Below, piece after piece: positions 12,238 to 18,847 of a DNA stretch of 26,320 bases (within the stretch, counting starts at the first letter, position 1; each line of letters starts with the position of its first letter). The notes beneath the pieces are model-generated. The model was not told the origin of the DNA. It saw only the letters and a program-made list of their open reading frames with translations, and made no database searches. Source of the DNA: a virus; the IMG/VR virus record IMGVR_UViG_3300030117_004093, positions 1-26,320 of that record; one strand, written 5' to 3'. The position numbers and the translations under genes are program-made.

Positions 12238-12714
12238 ATGAAAGCAAAAAAGAAAACAGTATATGGCTCTATGCAAAAGGGCGGAGTGCTGAGAGACGAG
12301 GAGGGTAACATCATTGTCGAGAACGGCGGAAAAATTAAAAAGAGAACCCGCAGGGCAGGAAAGATGCCAAGAGGAGACAGAAGATTCTTGTTTTCTAGAA
12401 GAAATGCTGCTGTTCTAAGAGATAAAAAAATTGAAGAATCTAGGGCTAAGATGGCAAAAGGCGAACAGCCTGGAAGGGGTGGATCGGAAGCTGGCATAGC
12501 TGTACAGGAAAAAGATCAAGCAAAGCTTGAAAGAAAGGCCGCAAGAAGAAAGGCGATTGGAAAAAGAATCCGAAAGCGCTCTAACCGCACAGGGCCAGTC
12601 GCAAGGGCTCTTACAAAGAGCGGTCTACGAAGAAGCCGAAGGCTTGGAAAAAAGGTAAAGGACCTTAAGGCACAAGATGTTGCCAAGCTAATTGAAAAAG
12701 AAGATAAAAAATAA
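12238..12714 (+). CDS. very basic protein, 158 aa
   Basis: About one third Lys plus Arg. MKAKKKTVYGSMQKGGVLRD, then IIVENGGKIKKRTRRAGKM, a helix-forming middle (RRNAAVLRDKKIEESRAKM) and KAIGKRIRKRSNRTG. The ATG begins two bases after the previous stop, so it is co-transcribed with the virion-type gene. It may be packaged with DNA or bind it; the Y-G-x-M-x-K-G-G motif is common in structural-region proteins of marine phages. A strong terminator follows directly. Confidence 0.62.
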   Translation: MKAKKKTVYGSMQKGGVLRDEEGNIIVENGGKIKKRTRRAGKMPRGDRRFLFSRRNAAVLRDKKIEESRAKMAKGEQPGRGGSEAGIAVQEKDQAKLERKAARRKAIGKRIRKRSNRTGPVARALTKSGLRRSRRLGKKVKDLKAQDVAKLIEKEDKK

Positions 12715-12737
12715 AAAGGGGCTTGCGCCCCTTTTTT
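12713..12737. terminator. bidirectional intrinsic terminator
   Basis: AAAAA-GGGGC-TTGC-GCCCC-TTTTTT: a 5-bp GC stem with a 4-nt loop flanked by A and T tracts on both sides. It serves both the rightward basic-protein gene and the leftward secreted-protein gene that converge here. Confidence 0.9.
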
Positions 12738-13134
12738 ATTGAATGTAGTAGTAGTGGTATTTTCTATGCCCTACTTGCAGGTCTTTATGTCCAGACCGAA
12801 CGTATCGATCATCAACGTGCAAGAAAGTTGGCTTCATAGGAACGCCATCTCGAAAACAGAGAAAAGCATAAACACCTTTGGATGTAAATCTTTCTGCGTA
12901 CTTATCTACGTACATCACGCTAATTACTTCAGCGCCATCTAAAGATTCGTGCTTTCTAAACTTGTGAGCCCTTAAGAATCGAAAGGGGCCCTCGTATACT
13001 GTGTCTGAAACCTTGTAGACTACGATAGAGTCCGTGTCGGATTCAAAAGCTTGAATGGTCTGAGATTTAAAAATATCCTGACCAAATGTTACGCCTGCAA
13101 ACAACAGGCAAAGGATTAAGATTGAATTTTTCAT
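12736..13134 (-). CDS. small secreted protein with signal peptide, 132 aa
   Basis: Start at ATG 13134: MKNSILILCLLFAGVTFGQ is a classic Bacteroidetes type I signal peptide (short basic N terminus, hydrophobic core, FGQ-D cleavage site). The in-frame extension to 13206 lacks these features. The mature part is about 113 aa with strands (DSIVVYKVSDTVYEGPFRFL, VISVMYVDKYAERF, GVYAFLCFRDGVPM) and an aromatic end. No family recognised. It lies alone on the minus strand between late genes, with its own terminator, like a moron gene. It could act in the periplasm or at the cell surface. TTATTTGC just before the ATG is only a weak promoter match. Confidence 0.7.
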   Translation of the reverse strand: MKNSILILCLLFAGVTFGQDIFKSQTIQAFESDTDSIVVYKVSDTVYEGPFRFLRAHKFRKHESLDGAEVISVMYVDKYAERFTSKGVYAFLCFRDGVPMKPTFLHVDDRYVRSGHKDLQVGHRKYHYYYIQ

Positions 13135-13310
13135 AGCAAATAACTGATTTAAATTGTTTCGTAACTTGGGTTTGCTGATCTCAATGTAGGGCAGAATATC
13201 ATTCAATCCAAATTTTTTTGTCTAACTTAGCTTATTCAATCATAGATTGAAAAAATATTATCACAACCCTAGGATTAAGAGAATTGATCCTTCTTGGATT
13301 GCCAATCGAA

Positions 13311-13781
13311 ATGCAGTTAAGCAAAAACCTATCACTGAAAGAGGTCGTGAAATCAAACACGGCCAGCCGCCTTGGGATCGATAACACTCCCGAAGACTGG
13401 GAGATCGAAAACCTCAAGGCTGTAGCAGAGAATGTATTCCAACCTATCCGCGATCACTTCGGTGTGCCTATCGCCGTGAGCTCTGGGTATAGAGGGAAGC
13501 AGCTAAACAAAGCCATCGGGGGGAGCAGATACTCCCAGCACATGGTGGGGGAGGCGCTCGATCTAGACGCCGATGTGTACGGGCGCATTACGAATGCAGA
13601 TATCTTCAACTTCGTAAAAGACAACCTGGTGTGGGACCAGATGATCTGGGAGTTTGGAGATGACGAGGAACCCAACTGGGTGCATATCTCGTACAAGTCT
13701 GTAGGGCATAACCGTAAACAGATTAAGCGAGCCCGCAGAGACGAAAAAAATAAAGTTTATTACACAGTAGAAAATGCCTAA
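13311..13781 (+). CDS. peptidase M15A family endolysin (D-Ala-D-Ala carboxypeptidase type)
   Basis: 156 aa, full length for the family. Start at ATG 13311 (MQLSKNLSLKEVVKSNTA). Family motifs are complete: SSGYRG (57-62), SQHMVGEALDLD (75-86) with zinc ligands H77 and D84, and WVHIS (123-127) with H125. The fold is that of M15A peptidases (VanX/DacA-like), which many phages use to cleave peptidoglycan cross-bridges at lysis. There is no signal peptide, so export would need a holin, which I do not recognise in the window. It overlaps the next gene by 8 bases. Confidence 0.88.
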   Translation: MQLSKNLSLKEVVKSNTASRLGIDNTPEDWEIENLKAVAENVFQPIRDHFGVPIAVSSGYRGKQLNKAIGGSRYSQHMVGEALDLDADVYGRITNADIFNFVKDNLVWDQMIWEFGDDEEPNWVHISYKSVGHNRKQIKRARRDEKNKVYYTVENA

Positions 13782-13908
13782 ACAAGTATTTAACTACGCT
13801 CCTGGCGACAGCAAGAAAAAGCGTCCAGGGGTCCACGCTAAGACGAAGACGTCCAGCAACAAAGTCAGCAAAAACTACAAGAAATCTTACCGAGGACAAG
13901 GAAGATAA
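13774..13908 (+). CDS. small basic protein with YRGQG end, 44 aa
   Basis: MPKQVFNYAPGDSKKKRPGV, then HAKTKTSSNK and SKNYKKSYRGQGR. The G-V-H-A/S-K-T-K-T-S-x-x-K ... S-K-N-Y ... Y-R-G-Q-G pattern is, as I recall, widely shared among small basic phage proteins of Bacteroidetes and marine viruses. Function unknown; DNA-binding or capsid-internal is possible. The start lies inside the end of the endolysin gene, so translation is coupled. Confidence 0.7.
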   Translation: MPKQVFNYAPGDSKKKRPGVHAKTKTSSNKVSKNYKKSYRGQGR

Positions 13909-13915
13909 ATTTGTC

Positions 13916-13923
13916 TATATTCG
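13916..13923 (+). promoter_or_regulatory. weak promoter -7 element
   Basis: TATATTCG, one base off TAnnTTTG, 20 bases before the ATG at 13944. An imperfect AT-rich dyad centred on AAATTT lies just upstream. Confidence 0.35.
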
Positions 13924-13943
13924 CGCTCCTAAAATTTTTTATC

Positions 13944-14081
13944 ATGCGCGAAAAAGAAGAAGACTTCAACGTAGATTTCCTAGATCCAGAAAGAGTAAAA
14001 GCGACCGAAGAAAAGGTCAAGAGTGGCAAGATCGTGTGCGATATTCACGCACCAGAGGGCTGCGAAAACTGTAGCGGTTAA
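13944..14081 (+). CDS. small protein with Cys/His knuckle, 45 aa
   Basis: MREKEEDFNVDFLDPERVKA, then KVKSGKIVCDIHAPEGCENC and SG. The ending C-x-x-H-x-x-x-x-C-x-x-C could coordinate zinc. Acidic first half. Its stop codon overlaps, on the opposite strand, the stop of the winged-helix gene. Function unknown. Confidence 0.55.
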   Translation: MREKEEDFNVDFLDPERVKATEEKVKSGKIVCDIHAPEGCENCSG

Positions 14082-14497
14082 AGTGAGTTATAGAAACGCT
14101 GTACCGCTAATCTACCTTTCTGCGACAGCGCATACCGAACTCTGTAATTGTATTTGGTCTCATCACGGAACAAGTGATCCTCTAGACTCTGAGAAGGAGT
14201 AAGCTTGTCGAAGTGCTTGTACAGATAACCTGCAAGGACTAGCGGGTACACCATCCTGTCCGCTAAGTTCTTTCTATTCATCCCGTAGTTCTCTGCCAGC
14301 CAAGAGATAGTAAAGAACTCTAAGTCGTAGACAAACAAGAGTAAGTGCAAGTACGACTTGGTGAGCTCTGGGTTTACTTCGAGGAACTCGTTCGTAGCGC
14401 TCCGCAAGTTTTTCAAGTGGTTGTGCTTGACAAACCTGGATGGCATCTTAGAGAAATCTCTAAACATGCGCGTTTTTTTCACTGTCGATTTCGGCAT
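14078..14497 (-). CDS. winged-helix DNA-binding protein (MarR-like), 139 aa
   Basis: Start at ATG 14497 (MPKSTVKKTRMFRDF). The pattern from about 50 on is a winged helix: helix LTKSYLHLLLFVYDLEFFT, helix SWLAENYGMN, recognition helix RKNLADRMVYPLVLAGYL, then a wing (KYNYRVRYALSQKGR) leading to a long terminal helix, the usual MarR order. It is one of two leftward genes in the late region and diverges from the 14538 gene across a promoter that contains a perfect 7-bp inverted repeat, which suggests autoregulation or late-gene control. Related proteins are common in Bacteroidetes phages. Confidence 0.7.
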   Translation of the reverse strand: MPKSTVKKTRMFRDFSKMPSRFVKHNHLKNLRSATNEFLEVNPELTKSYLHLLLFVYDLEFFTISWLAENYGMNRKNLADRMVYPLVLAGYLYKHFDKLTPSQSLEDHLFRDETKYNYRVRYALSQKGRLAVQRFYNSL

Positions 14498-14507
14498 CTC
14501 AATTATG

Positions 14508-14524
14508 TTGTATCTTTGATACAA
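14508..14524. promoter_or_regulatory. promoter overlapping a perfect inverted repeat (candidate operator)
   Basis: TTGTATC-TTT-GATACAA, a 7-bp inverted repeat with a 3-base centre, fully covers the rightward -7 element TATCTTTG (14511-14518). It is placed between the divergent winged-helix gene and the 99-aa gene. Binding by the winged-helix dimer would block the promoter. Confidence 0.65.
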
Positions 14525-14537
14525 ACGAATTTACATC

Positions 14538-14837
14538 ATGAGCCCTAACGACACCCTCTTCTTTGCTGAAATGTATTCTCTCGTTAAGAAGATGGAGGAA
14601 ACTATAGATGAGTTCGACATGAAAGATCGAACGCTAGCATCTATCGTGGTAGGTGTTCTTGACCTAGATGCTATCGAAGCGGGTGCAGAAGAGACAGAGA
14701 TGAAGACCATGTACAGCTTTAGCCTTCAAAGCAGGCAAGAGCTTGACACCATGAAGACCATCATGGACAATGCATACTCTGACGACGATGATGATCTCGA
14801 AGACCTCCTTGGTAGCCTGGGTATATCATTAAACTAA
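14538..14837 (+). CDS. hypothetical acidic protein, 99 aa
   Basis: Not recognised. Helical with an acidic tail (YSDDDDDLEDLLGSLG). It contains YSLVKKMEETIDEF and LASIVVGVLDLDAIEAG. It is the first gene of a tightly packed run of seven rightward genes that leads to the terminase, and its stop overlaps the next start as TAATG. Confidence 0.65.
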   Translation: MSPNDTLFFAEMYSLVKKMEETIDEFDMKDRTLASIVVGVLDLDAIEAGAEETEMKTMYSFSLQSRQELDTMKTIMDNAYSDDDDDLEDLLGSLGISLN

Positions 14838-15073
14838 TGGAAGGACTTATTAGAAAGATTGTGGTCGGAAAGGACCCCAAGAACGGCATGGCTTATTATG
14901 TAGGTATGCGAGCGGGAAGCGGAGAGGTATCAGCCATCGTAGAGGACGAAAGGCATCTCCATAAATTTGGAAAGCAGAGATATCTTATATACATTGAGAA
15001 CGAAGACGGGACCATGCTATGGAAAAGCATAGATGAGATGTCTTGTGTTTTAGAGTACGATTTAAACTTCTGA
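14837..15073 (+). CDS. conserved phage protein, 78 aa
   Basis: Strand-rich: LIRKIVVGKDPKNGMAYYVG, EVSAIVEDERHLHKFG and QRYLIYIENEDGTMLWK. The V-G-x-D-P-K-N-G-M-A-Y ... V-S-A-I ... Y-x-I-Y-I pattern recurs next to terminase genes in Bacteroidetes phages as I recall, without assigned function. It is coupled at both ends (TAATG in, TGATG out). Confidence 0.68.
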   Translation: MEGLIRKIVVGKDPKNGMAYYVGMRAGSGEVSAIVEDERHLHKFGKQRYLIYIENEDGTMLWKSIDEMSCVLEYDLNF

Positions 15074-15393
15074 TGAACAGAAACAACCTACTTACTGAAG
15101 GAAACGAGTTTAGATTGCCAAACGGGAATCTGTATACTGGGTATTATCATATCCACGTTTCAAAAGGCCCGATGGTTGGCGCTCAACATGTAGATAGTGA
15201 GCATGACCTTTTAACCCCAGTAAATAGCACTGTTGCGGATAGAGTTAGATCGATTCAAACTGAACTCACATCAGAAAGAAGAAGGCAGAGAAATCTAACA
15301 ATCAATTCAAATAACCAAGCTGCCCCTGCTCCTGTAGTTTCTTCCCCTTCTCCGTCAGGAGGTGGCGGAGGCGGTGGCGGAGGAGGCTACTAA
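15073..15393 (+). CDS. probable virion-associated protein with glycine tail, 106 aa
   Basis: Start at ATG 15073 (TGATG coupling). FRLPNGNLYTGYYHIHVSKG and MVGAQHVDSEHDLLTPV match a motif (Y-T-G-Y-Y-H-I-H ... M-V-G ... H) repeatedly seen in phage structural-region proteins. A charged helix follows, then a Pro/Ser linker and a terminal run of ten glycines before Tyr. The tail may be a flexible tether. Function not established. Confidence 0.65.
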   Translation: MNRNNLLTEGNEFRLPNGNLYTGYYHIHVSKGPMVGAQHVDSEHDLLTPVNSTVADRVRSIQTELTSERRRQRNLTINSNNQAAPAPVVSSPSPSGGGGGGGGGGY

Positions 15394-15403
15394 AATTTAA
15401 TTA

Positions 15404-15988
15404 ATGCGAACATTCGATTTGTTTATCGTCGAGTTAGAAAAAGCGATAAACGATACAATCAAAACCGATAGCGGATTAGAGCTATACATAGACACAAGAT
15501 TTAATGAGTTTGAAAACAGAGTTACAGAAGGCCCTGTCGTGGCTGTCCCGTTCAAGTACGAAACTGGCGTCAAGCCTGGCGACACGCTTTACTTCCATCA
15601 CCTCGTGGTGCTCAAAGAAGGGCAGCCACTTACTGGGGTCGATAATCACTACATTGTCAAGTACAATCATGATCATGCTGTCAATAATCAAGCTATTGCT
15701 TTTAAAGATCAGCATACTGGTGTTGTCGAGCCTCTCAAAGGCTGGAGCCTACTTGAGCCTGTCGAAGAAGAGGAAGTTCAAGAATCGGAAATTATCGAAG
15801 TTGTTAAACTCAATGAGACGCTCCCAACAAGAGGCAGAGTCGCATTTACGTCTTCTGGGATTGAAGAAGTAGGGCTGAAGGTCGGAGACGTGGTAGGCTT
15901 CAAAGAGAACCGCGACTATCGCATCAAGATAGACGGGAAGGAATACTACCGCACTCGTATCGAAGATTTACTTTACAAAGAGCTCTAA
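15404..15988 (+). CDS. GroES-like co-chaperonin, possibly two-domain, 194 aa
   Basis: The C-terminal half (about 137-194) has the GroES pattern: LPTRGRVAFTSSGIEEVG, LKVGDVVGFKENRDYRIKI, DGKEYYRTRIEDLLY, matching G-x-V ... G-D-x-V-x-F ... I-D-G-x-E-Y ... D-I-L. The N-terminal half repeats the scheme (EGPVVAVPFKYETGVKPGDT, then LYFHHLVVL). Phages encode such co-chaperonins (T4 gp31 type) to fold their capsid protein with host GroEL. It lies in the head-gene region, which fits. It is twice the usual length of GroES, so a fused duplicate or an inserted mobile segment is likely. Confidence 0.62.
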   Translation: MRTFDLFIVELEKAINDTIKTDSGLELYIDTRFNEFENRVTEGPVVAVPFKYETGVKPGDTLYFHHLVVLKEGQPLTGVDNHYIVKYNHDHAVNNQAIAFKDQHTGVVEPLKGWSLLEPVEEEEVQESEIIEVVKLNETLPTRGRVAFTSSGIEEVGLKVGDVVGFKENRDYRIKIDGKEYYRTRIEDLLYKEL

Positions 15989-15989
15989 C

Positions 15990-16247
15990 ATGTTTAGCAA
16001 AGAAGACACCTGGCAGCTCCTCGAAGATGAGGAGTGCTTGCTCGCTGACGGGTTCAATGATGCCGTGATAGGAATCGTTTATGGGCTTGAGCCCAAAGCC
16101 GTTTACAGCGTAAGAAAAATAGTTGACATCCTCATGGAGGATATGAGCTACGAAGACGCTGTTGAGCATTTTGAATACAACATAGCTGGTTCATACGTAG
16201 GAGAGAAAACACCCCTGTACATTTACGATATCCAGGAAGATGTCTAA
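15990..16247 (+). CDS. conserved phage protein near terminase, 85 aa
   Basis: ADGFNDAVIGIVYGLEPKAV, YSVRKIVDILMEDMSYEDAV, EHFEYNIAGSYVGEKTPLYI. The F-N-x-A-V-I-G ... M-x-x-E-D-A-x-E-x-F-x-Y-N-x-x-G-x-Y-x-G-E-x-T-P signature is widespread in phages, typically near DNA-packaging or replication genes; its role is unknown to me. One base separates it from the co-chaperonin gene, and it overlaps the next gene by 8 bases. Confidence 0.72.
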   Translation: MFSKEDTWQLLEDEECLLADGFNDAVIGIVYGLEPKAVYSVRKIVDILMEDMSYEDAVEHFEYNIAGSYVGEKTPLYIYDIQEDV

Positions 16248-16524
16248 GTTCACTACGATCAGTGCATCCAAGAGGTTGATGGCAAGCATGGAGGTTGCTA
16301 TCAATAACATGATTGAAGAAGTAAAGAAACCTGTGGACCCAGAAGCTGGCGGGTCCGCAAGAAAAGCAGAATTACAATCCATTAAACAAACAGCTATTGA
16401 CTGTAAAGAGTTGCTGATAGAGCGTCAGCGTTTAGAACAAATGGTTAAAGAGCTACAAGACAATGGATCAATCGAAAAAGAAAAAGACTACTCAGGTGGA
16501 TTCGCGGAACGATTCTCAAAATAA
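16240..16524 (+). CDS. helical protein upstream of terminase; small-terminase candidate by position only
   Basis: 94 aa. ISASKRLMASMEVAINNMIE, then a Pro/Gly linker and a long helix (LQSIKQTAIDCKELLIERQR, LEQMVKELQDNG). Similar short proteins (A/G-K-R-L-x-A-S-x-E-V-A-I) sit before terminases of Bacteroidetes phages. A TerS role is a positional guess; no helix-turn-helix is evident. The tRNA gene lies between it and TerL. Confidence 0.6.
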   Translation: MSKFTTISASKRLMASMEVAINNMIEEVKKPVDPEAGGSARKAELQSIKQTAIDCKELLIERQRLEQMVKELQDNGSIEKEKDYSGGFAERFSK

Positions 16525-16627
16525 CCCAACTGGTTTGATATACTGGGAGGACTATAACTTTGATAATCAGAACAATACGGCTGGTTACTTAAAGATAAAT
16601 ATATGCACCCGTAGCTCAGCTGGATAG
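16463..16627 (+). CDS. doubtful overlapping reading frame running into the tRNA gene, 54 aa
   Basis: MDQSKKKKTTQVDSRNDSQN, then NPTGLIYWEDYNFDNQNN. It overlaps the 94-aa gene by 62 bases in another frame and its stop (TAG, 16625-16627) lies within the tRNA D arm. The L-I-Y-W-E-D-Y-N-F stretch looks protein-like, and this gap otherwise holds no gene, but the tRNA overlap argues against it. Confidence 0.28.
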   Translation: MDQSKKKKTTQVDSRNDSQNNPTGLIYWEDYNFDNQNNTAGYLKINICTRSSAG

Positions 16628-16678
16628 AGCATCTGCCTTCTAAGCAGACGGCCACAGGTTCGAATCCTGTCGGGTGTA
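16605..16678 (+). tRNA. tRNA-Arg (anticodon TCT)
   Basis: Complete cloverleaf of 74 nt: acceptor GCACCCG/CGGGTGT (one G-T pair), D arm with AGCTCAGCTGGATAGAGC, anticodon stem TCTGC/GCAGA around loop CTTCTAA (anticodon at 16639-16641), T arm ACAGG-TTCGAAT-CCTGT, discriminator A. CCA is not encoded. It decodes AGA, a codon heavily used in several late genes here, so it may support late translation. Confidence 0.95.
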
Positions 16679-16691
16679 CTAATTAAATTAA

Positions 16692-18800
16692 ATGTCCGTA
16701 CTAGTAGATATAGACGGTTATGAAACTAAAGGGATTAAGATCGACCCTAACGGTACAGAGGGAGAGCATGTTGAGCTCCACGGGTTACTCGTTGTTCTTC
16801 CAAAAAAACCGAAGCGATCTGAGATACTCTTCCATGACAAACCAAAGGAGTTGCAGATGTGGCAACGCATTCCTTTGCCCGAAGAACTGCAAAGGGTTCG
16901 CAGTATGGATGAGTGGTTCGAGAAGCCTGCCGAGTTTCGCAACAAGTTTCGTTCTTACGTCGAGAAAGAGTTTCAGCGTAGGCGCGACGGTGTGTGGTTT
17001 TACAACAATGGGCTCCCTACGTATATTACAGGGAGACACTATATGTTTCTACAGTGGTCTAAAATCGATATCGGATACCCATCATACCTTGCTTTCCAAA
17101 GAGAAATCTTTCTTCACATGGCTGCTTGCGAAGTTGATCCCCGTTGTTTCGGTCAGCTTTATACTAAGTGTCGTCGTTCTGGCTACACTAATATATGTTC
17201 TGCTGTTCTTGTGGACGAGGCTAGTCAAGTTAAAGAGAAGCTGTTGGGCATTCAGTCAAAGACTGGTAAGGACGCGCAAGAAAATATTTTTATGAAAAAG
17301 GTAGTTGCGATCTTCCGCAGCTACCCTTTCTTTTTCAAGCCTATCCAGGACGGTACGACCAACCCGCGTATGGAGCTGGCTTTCCGTGAGCCTTCGAAGC
17401 GCATCACGAAAAACAATAAAACGTCTTACAGGGGTGATGCACTGAATACAGTGATCAACTGGAAGAATACCACGAACAACGCATACGACGGTGAGAAGCT
17501 GCACATTCTGTATCTGGACGAGGCGGGCAAGTGGGAGAAACCCACAGACATCCGCGAGGCTTGGCGTATCGAACGGACATGTTTGATCGTAGGTAGAAAA
17601 GTGGTTGGCAAGGCTATTGTAGGCAGCACCGTGAACCCAATGAACAAGGGTGGCAACGAGTACAAAGGTTTGTGGTATGACTCTGACCCTAACGAAAGAA
17701 ATAGTAACGGTAGAACCAGGTCGGGTCTGTACAGAATATTTATTCCAGCTTACGATGCGCTAGAGGGTTTCTTTGACCAGTACGGAAACCCAGTCATAGA
17801 AGATCCAGAGCAGGAGATAGAGGGGATTGATGGAGACTTTATCACCATCGGTAGCAAGACGTACTTAAAAAATGAGCGCAGGTCATTTAAGGACAACCCT
17901 TCAGAACTAAACGAGGTGACTAGGCAGTTCCCGTTCACGGAGGATGAGGCATTTAGAGATAGTATCGAGGGCAGCCTATTTAATATCGGGAAAATCTATC
18001 AACAGATTGAGCACAATGAAGAACTGTTTCCAGACCCTGTAATCAAAGGAAACTTTACCTGGAAGGAAAAAGACAAAGAGGTAGTGTTCTCACCTACGCC
18101 TAACGGTAGGTTTAGGGTTTGCTGGATGCCAGACCCCTCCGACAGGAATGTCATAAAAATCGACAGGGGTAAAAAGATAGCTCCATTTAGTGAGTACGGT
18201 TGCGGCGGCGTTGACTCCTACGACCTGGACGCAACAGTAGACGGCAGGGGATCGAAGGGGGCGCTACACATGTACAACAAGTTCAGTCTGAATCGCCCTC
18301 CAAACATGTTTGTGGTGGAGTACGCTTCTCGCCCAGACCTCGCCAGCATCTTTTACGAAGACGTTTTGATGTGTGCTTTTTATTATGGCTACCCGCTACT
18401 TGTAGAGAACAACAAGTATGGTATTGTAAGATACTTTGAATCAAGAGGTTACGACGGTTACTTAATGGACAGACCCAAGCACCTGCTCAGCAGTTCTTCA
18501 CATGTAAATGTTAAAACAAAAGGCATACCATCTAACTCACAAGATGTCATTCAGTCACACGCTCAGTCTATAGAAAAATACATTCATGAACATGTAGGTG
18601 TGGATCATGAAACTGGAGAGGTTGGGAAGATGTATTTCAACAGAACATTAGAAGACTGGATAGGATTCAAGATAGATAAGAGAACCAAGTTTGACTTGAC
18701 GATTAGCTCTGGACTTTCTTTGCTTGCTGCTCAAAAACCTAAAGAGAAAGAAAGATCTAACTTCAAAGAGAAGGTGTTTTTCAGGAGATATAAGGTCTAG
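16692..18800 (+). CDS. terL: terminase large subunit
   Basis: 702 aa. The ATPase half has the P-loop position QLYTKCRRSGYTN (155-167), Walker B HILYLDEAGKWEK (271-283) and a coupling segment AIVGSTVNPMNKGGNEY (308-324). The C-terminal half has the nuclease entry GCGGVDSYDLDATVDGRGSK (503-522, with D508 and D511/D513) and a later acidic motif. The enzyme pumps and cuts phage DNA into the prohead. The P-loop reads R-R-S-G-Y-T, with Tyr in the place of the usual Lys, so the true phosphate-binding Lys may be K159 or elsewhere. Start at ATG 16692, 13 bases after the tRNA. An N-terminal extension of about 100 residues precedes the ATPase core. Confidence 0.9.
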   Translation: MSVLVDIDGYETKGIKIDPNGTEGEHVELHGLLVVLPKKPKRSEILFHDKPKELQMWQRIPLPEELQRVRSMDEWFEKPAEFRNKFRSYVEKEFQRRRDGVWFYNNGLPTYITGRHYMFLQWSKIDIGYPSYLAFQREIFLHMAACEVDPRCFGQLYTKCRRSGYTNICSAVLVDEASQVKEKLLGIQSKTGKDAQENIFMKKVVAIFRSYPFFFKPIQDGTTNPRMELAFREPSKRITKNNKTSYRGDALNTVINWKNTTNNAYDGEKLHILYLDEAGKWEKPTDIREAWRIERTCLIVGRKVVGKAIVGSTVNPMNKGGNEYKGLWYDSDPNERNSNGRTRSGLYRIFIPAYDALEGFFDQYGNPVIEDPEQEIEGIDGDFITIGSKTYLKNERRSFKDNPSELNEVTRQFPFTEDEAFRDSIEGSLFNIGKIYQQIEHNEELFPDPVIKGNFTWKEKDKEVVFSPTPNGRFRVCWMPDPSDRNVIKIDRGKKIAPFSEYGCGGVDSYDLDATVDGRGSKGALHMYNKFSLNRPPNMFVVEYASRPDLASIFYEDVLMCAFYYGYPLLVENNKYGIVRYFESRGYDGYLMDRPKHLLSSSSHVNVKTKGIPSNSQDVIQSHAQSIEKYIHEHVGVDHETGEVGKMYFNRTLEDWIGFKIDKRTKFDLTISSGLSLLAAQKPKEKERSNFKEKVFFRRYKV

Positions 18801-18803
18801 CCC

Positions 18804-18827
18804 GTATTTGTTATATTTGCAAAATAC
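18804..18827 (+). promoter_or_regulatory. promoter for the portal gene, with partial dyad
   Basis: TATATTTG at 18812-18819, flanked by GTATTT (18804-18809) and AAATAC (18822-18827). It starts 3 bases after the terminase stop and lies 28 bases before the portal ATG, so portal can be made independently of TerL. Confidence 0.6.
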
Positions 18828-18847
18828 GCCTATAGTGCTATCAACAA

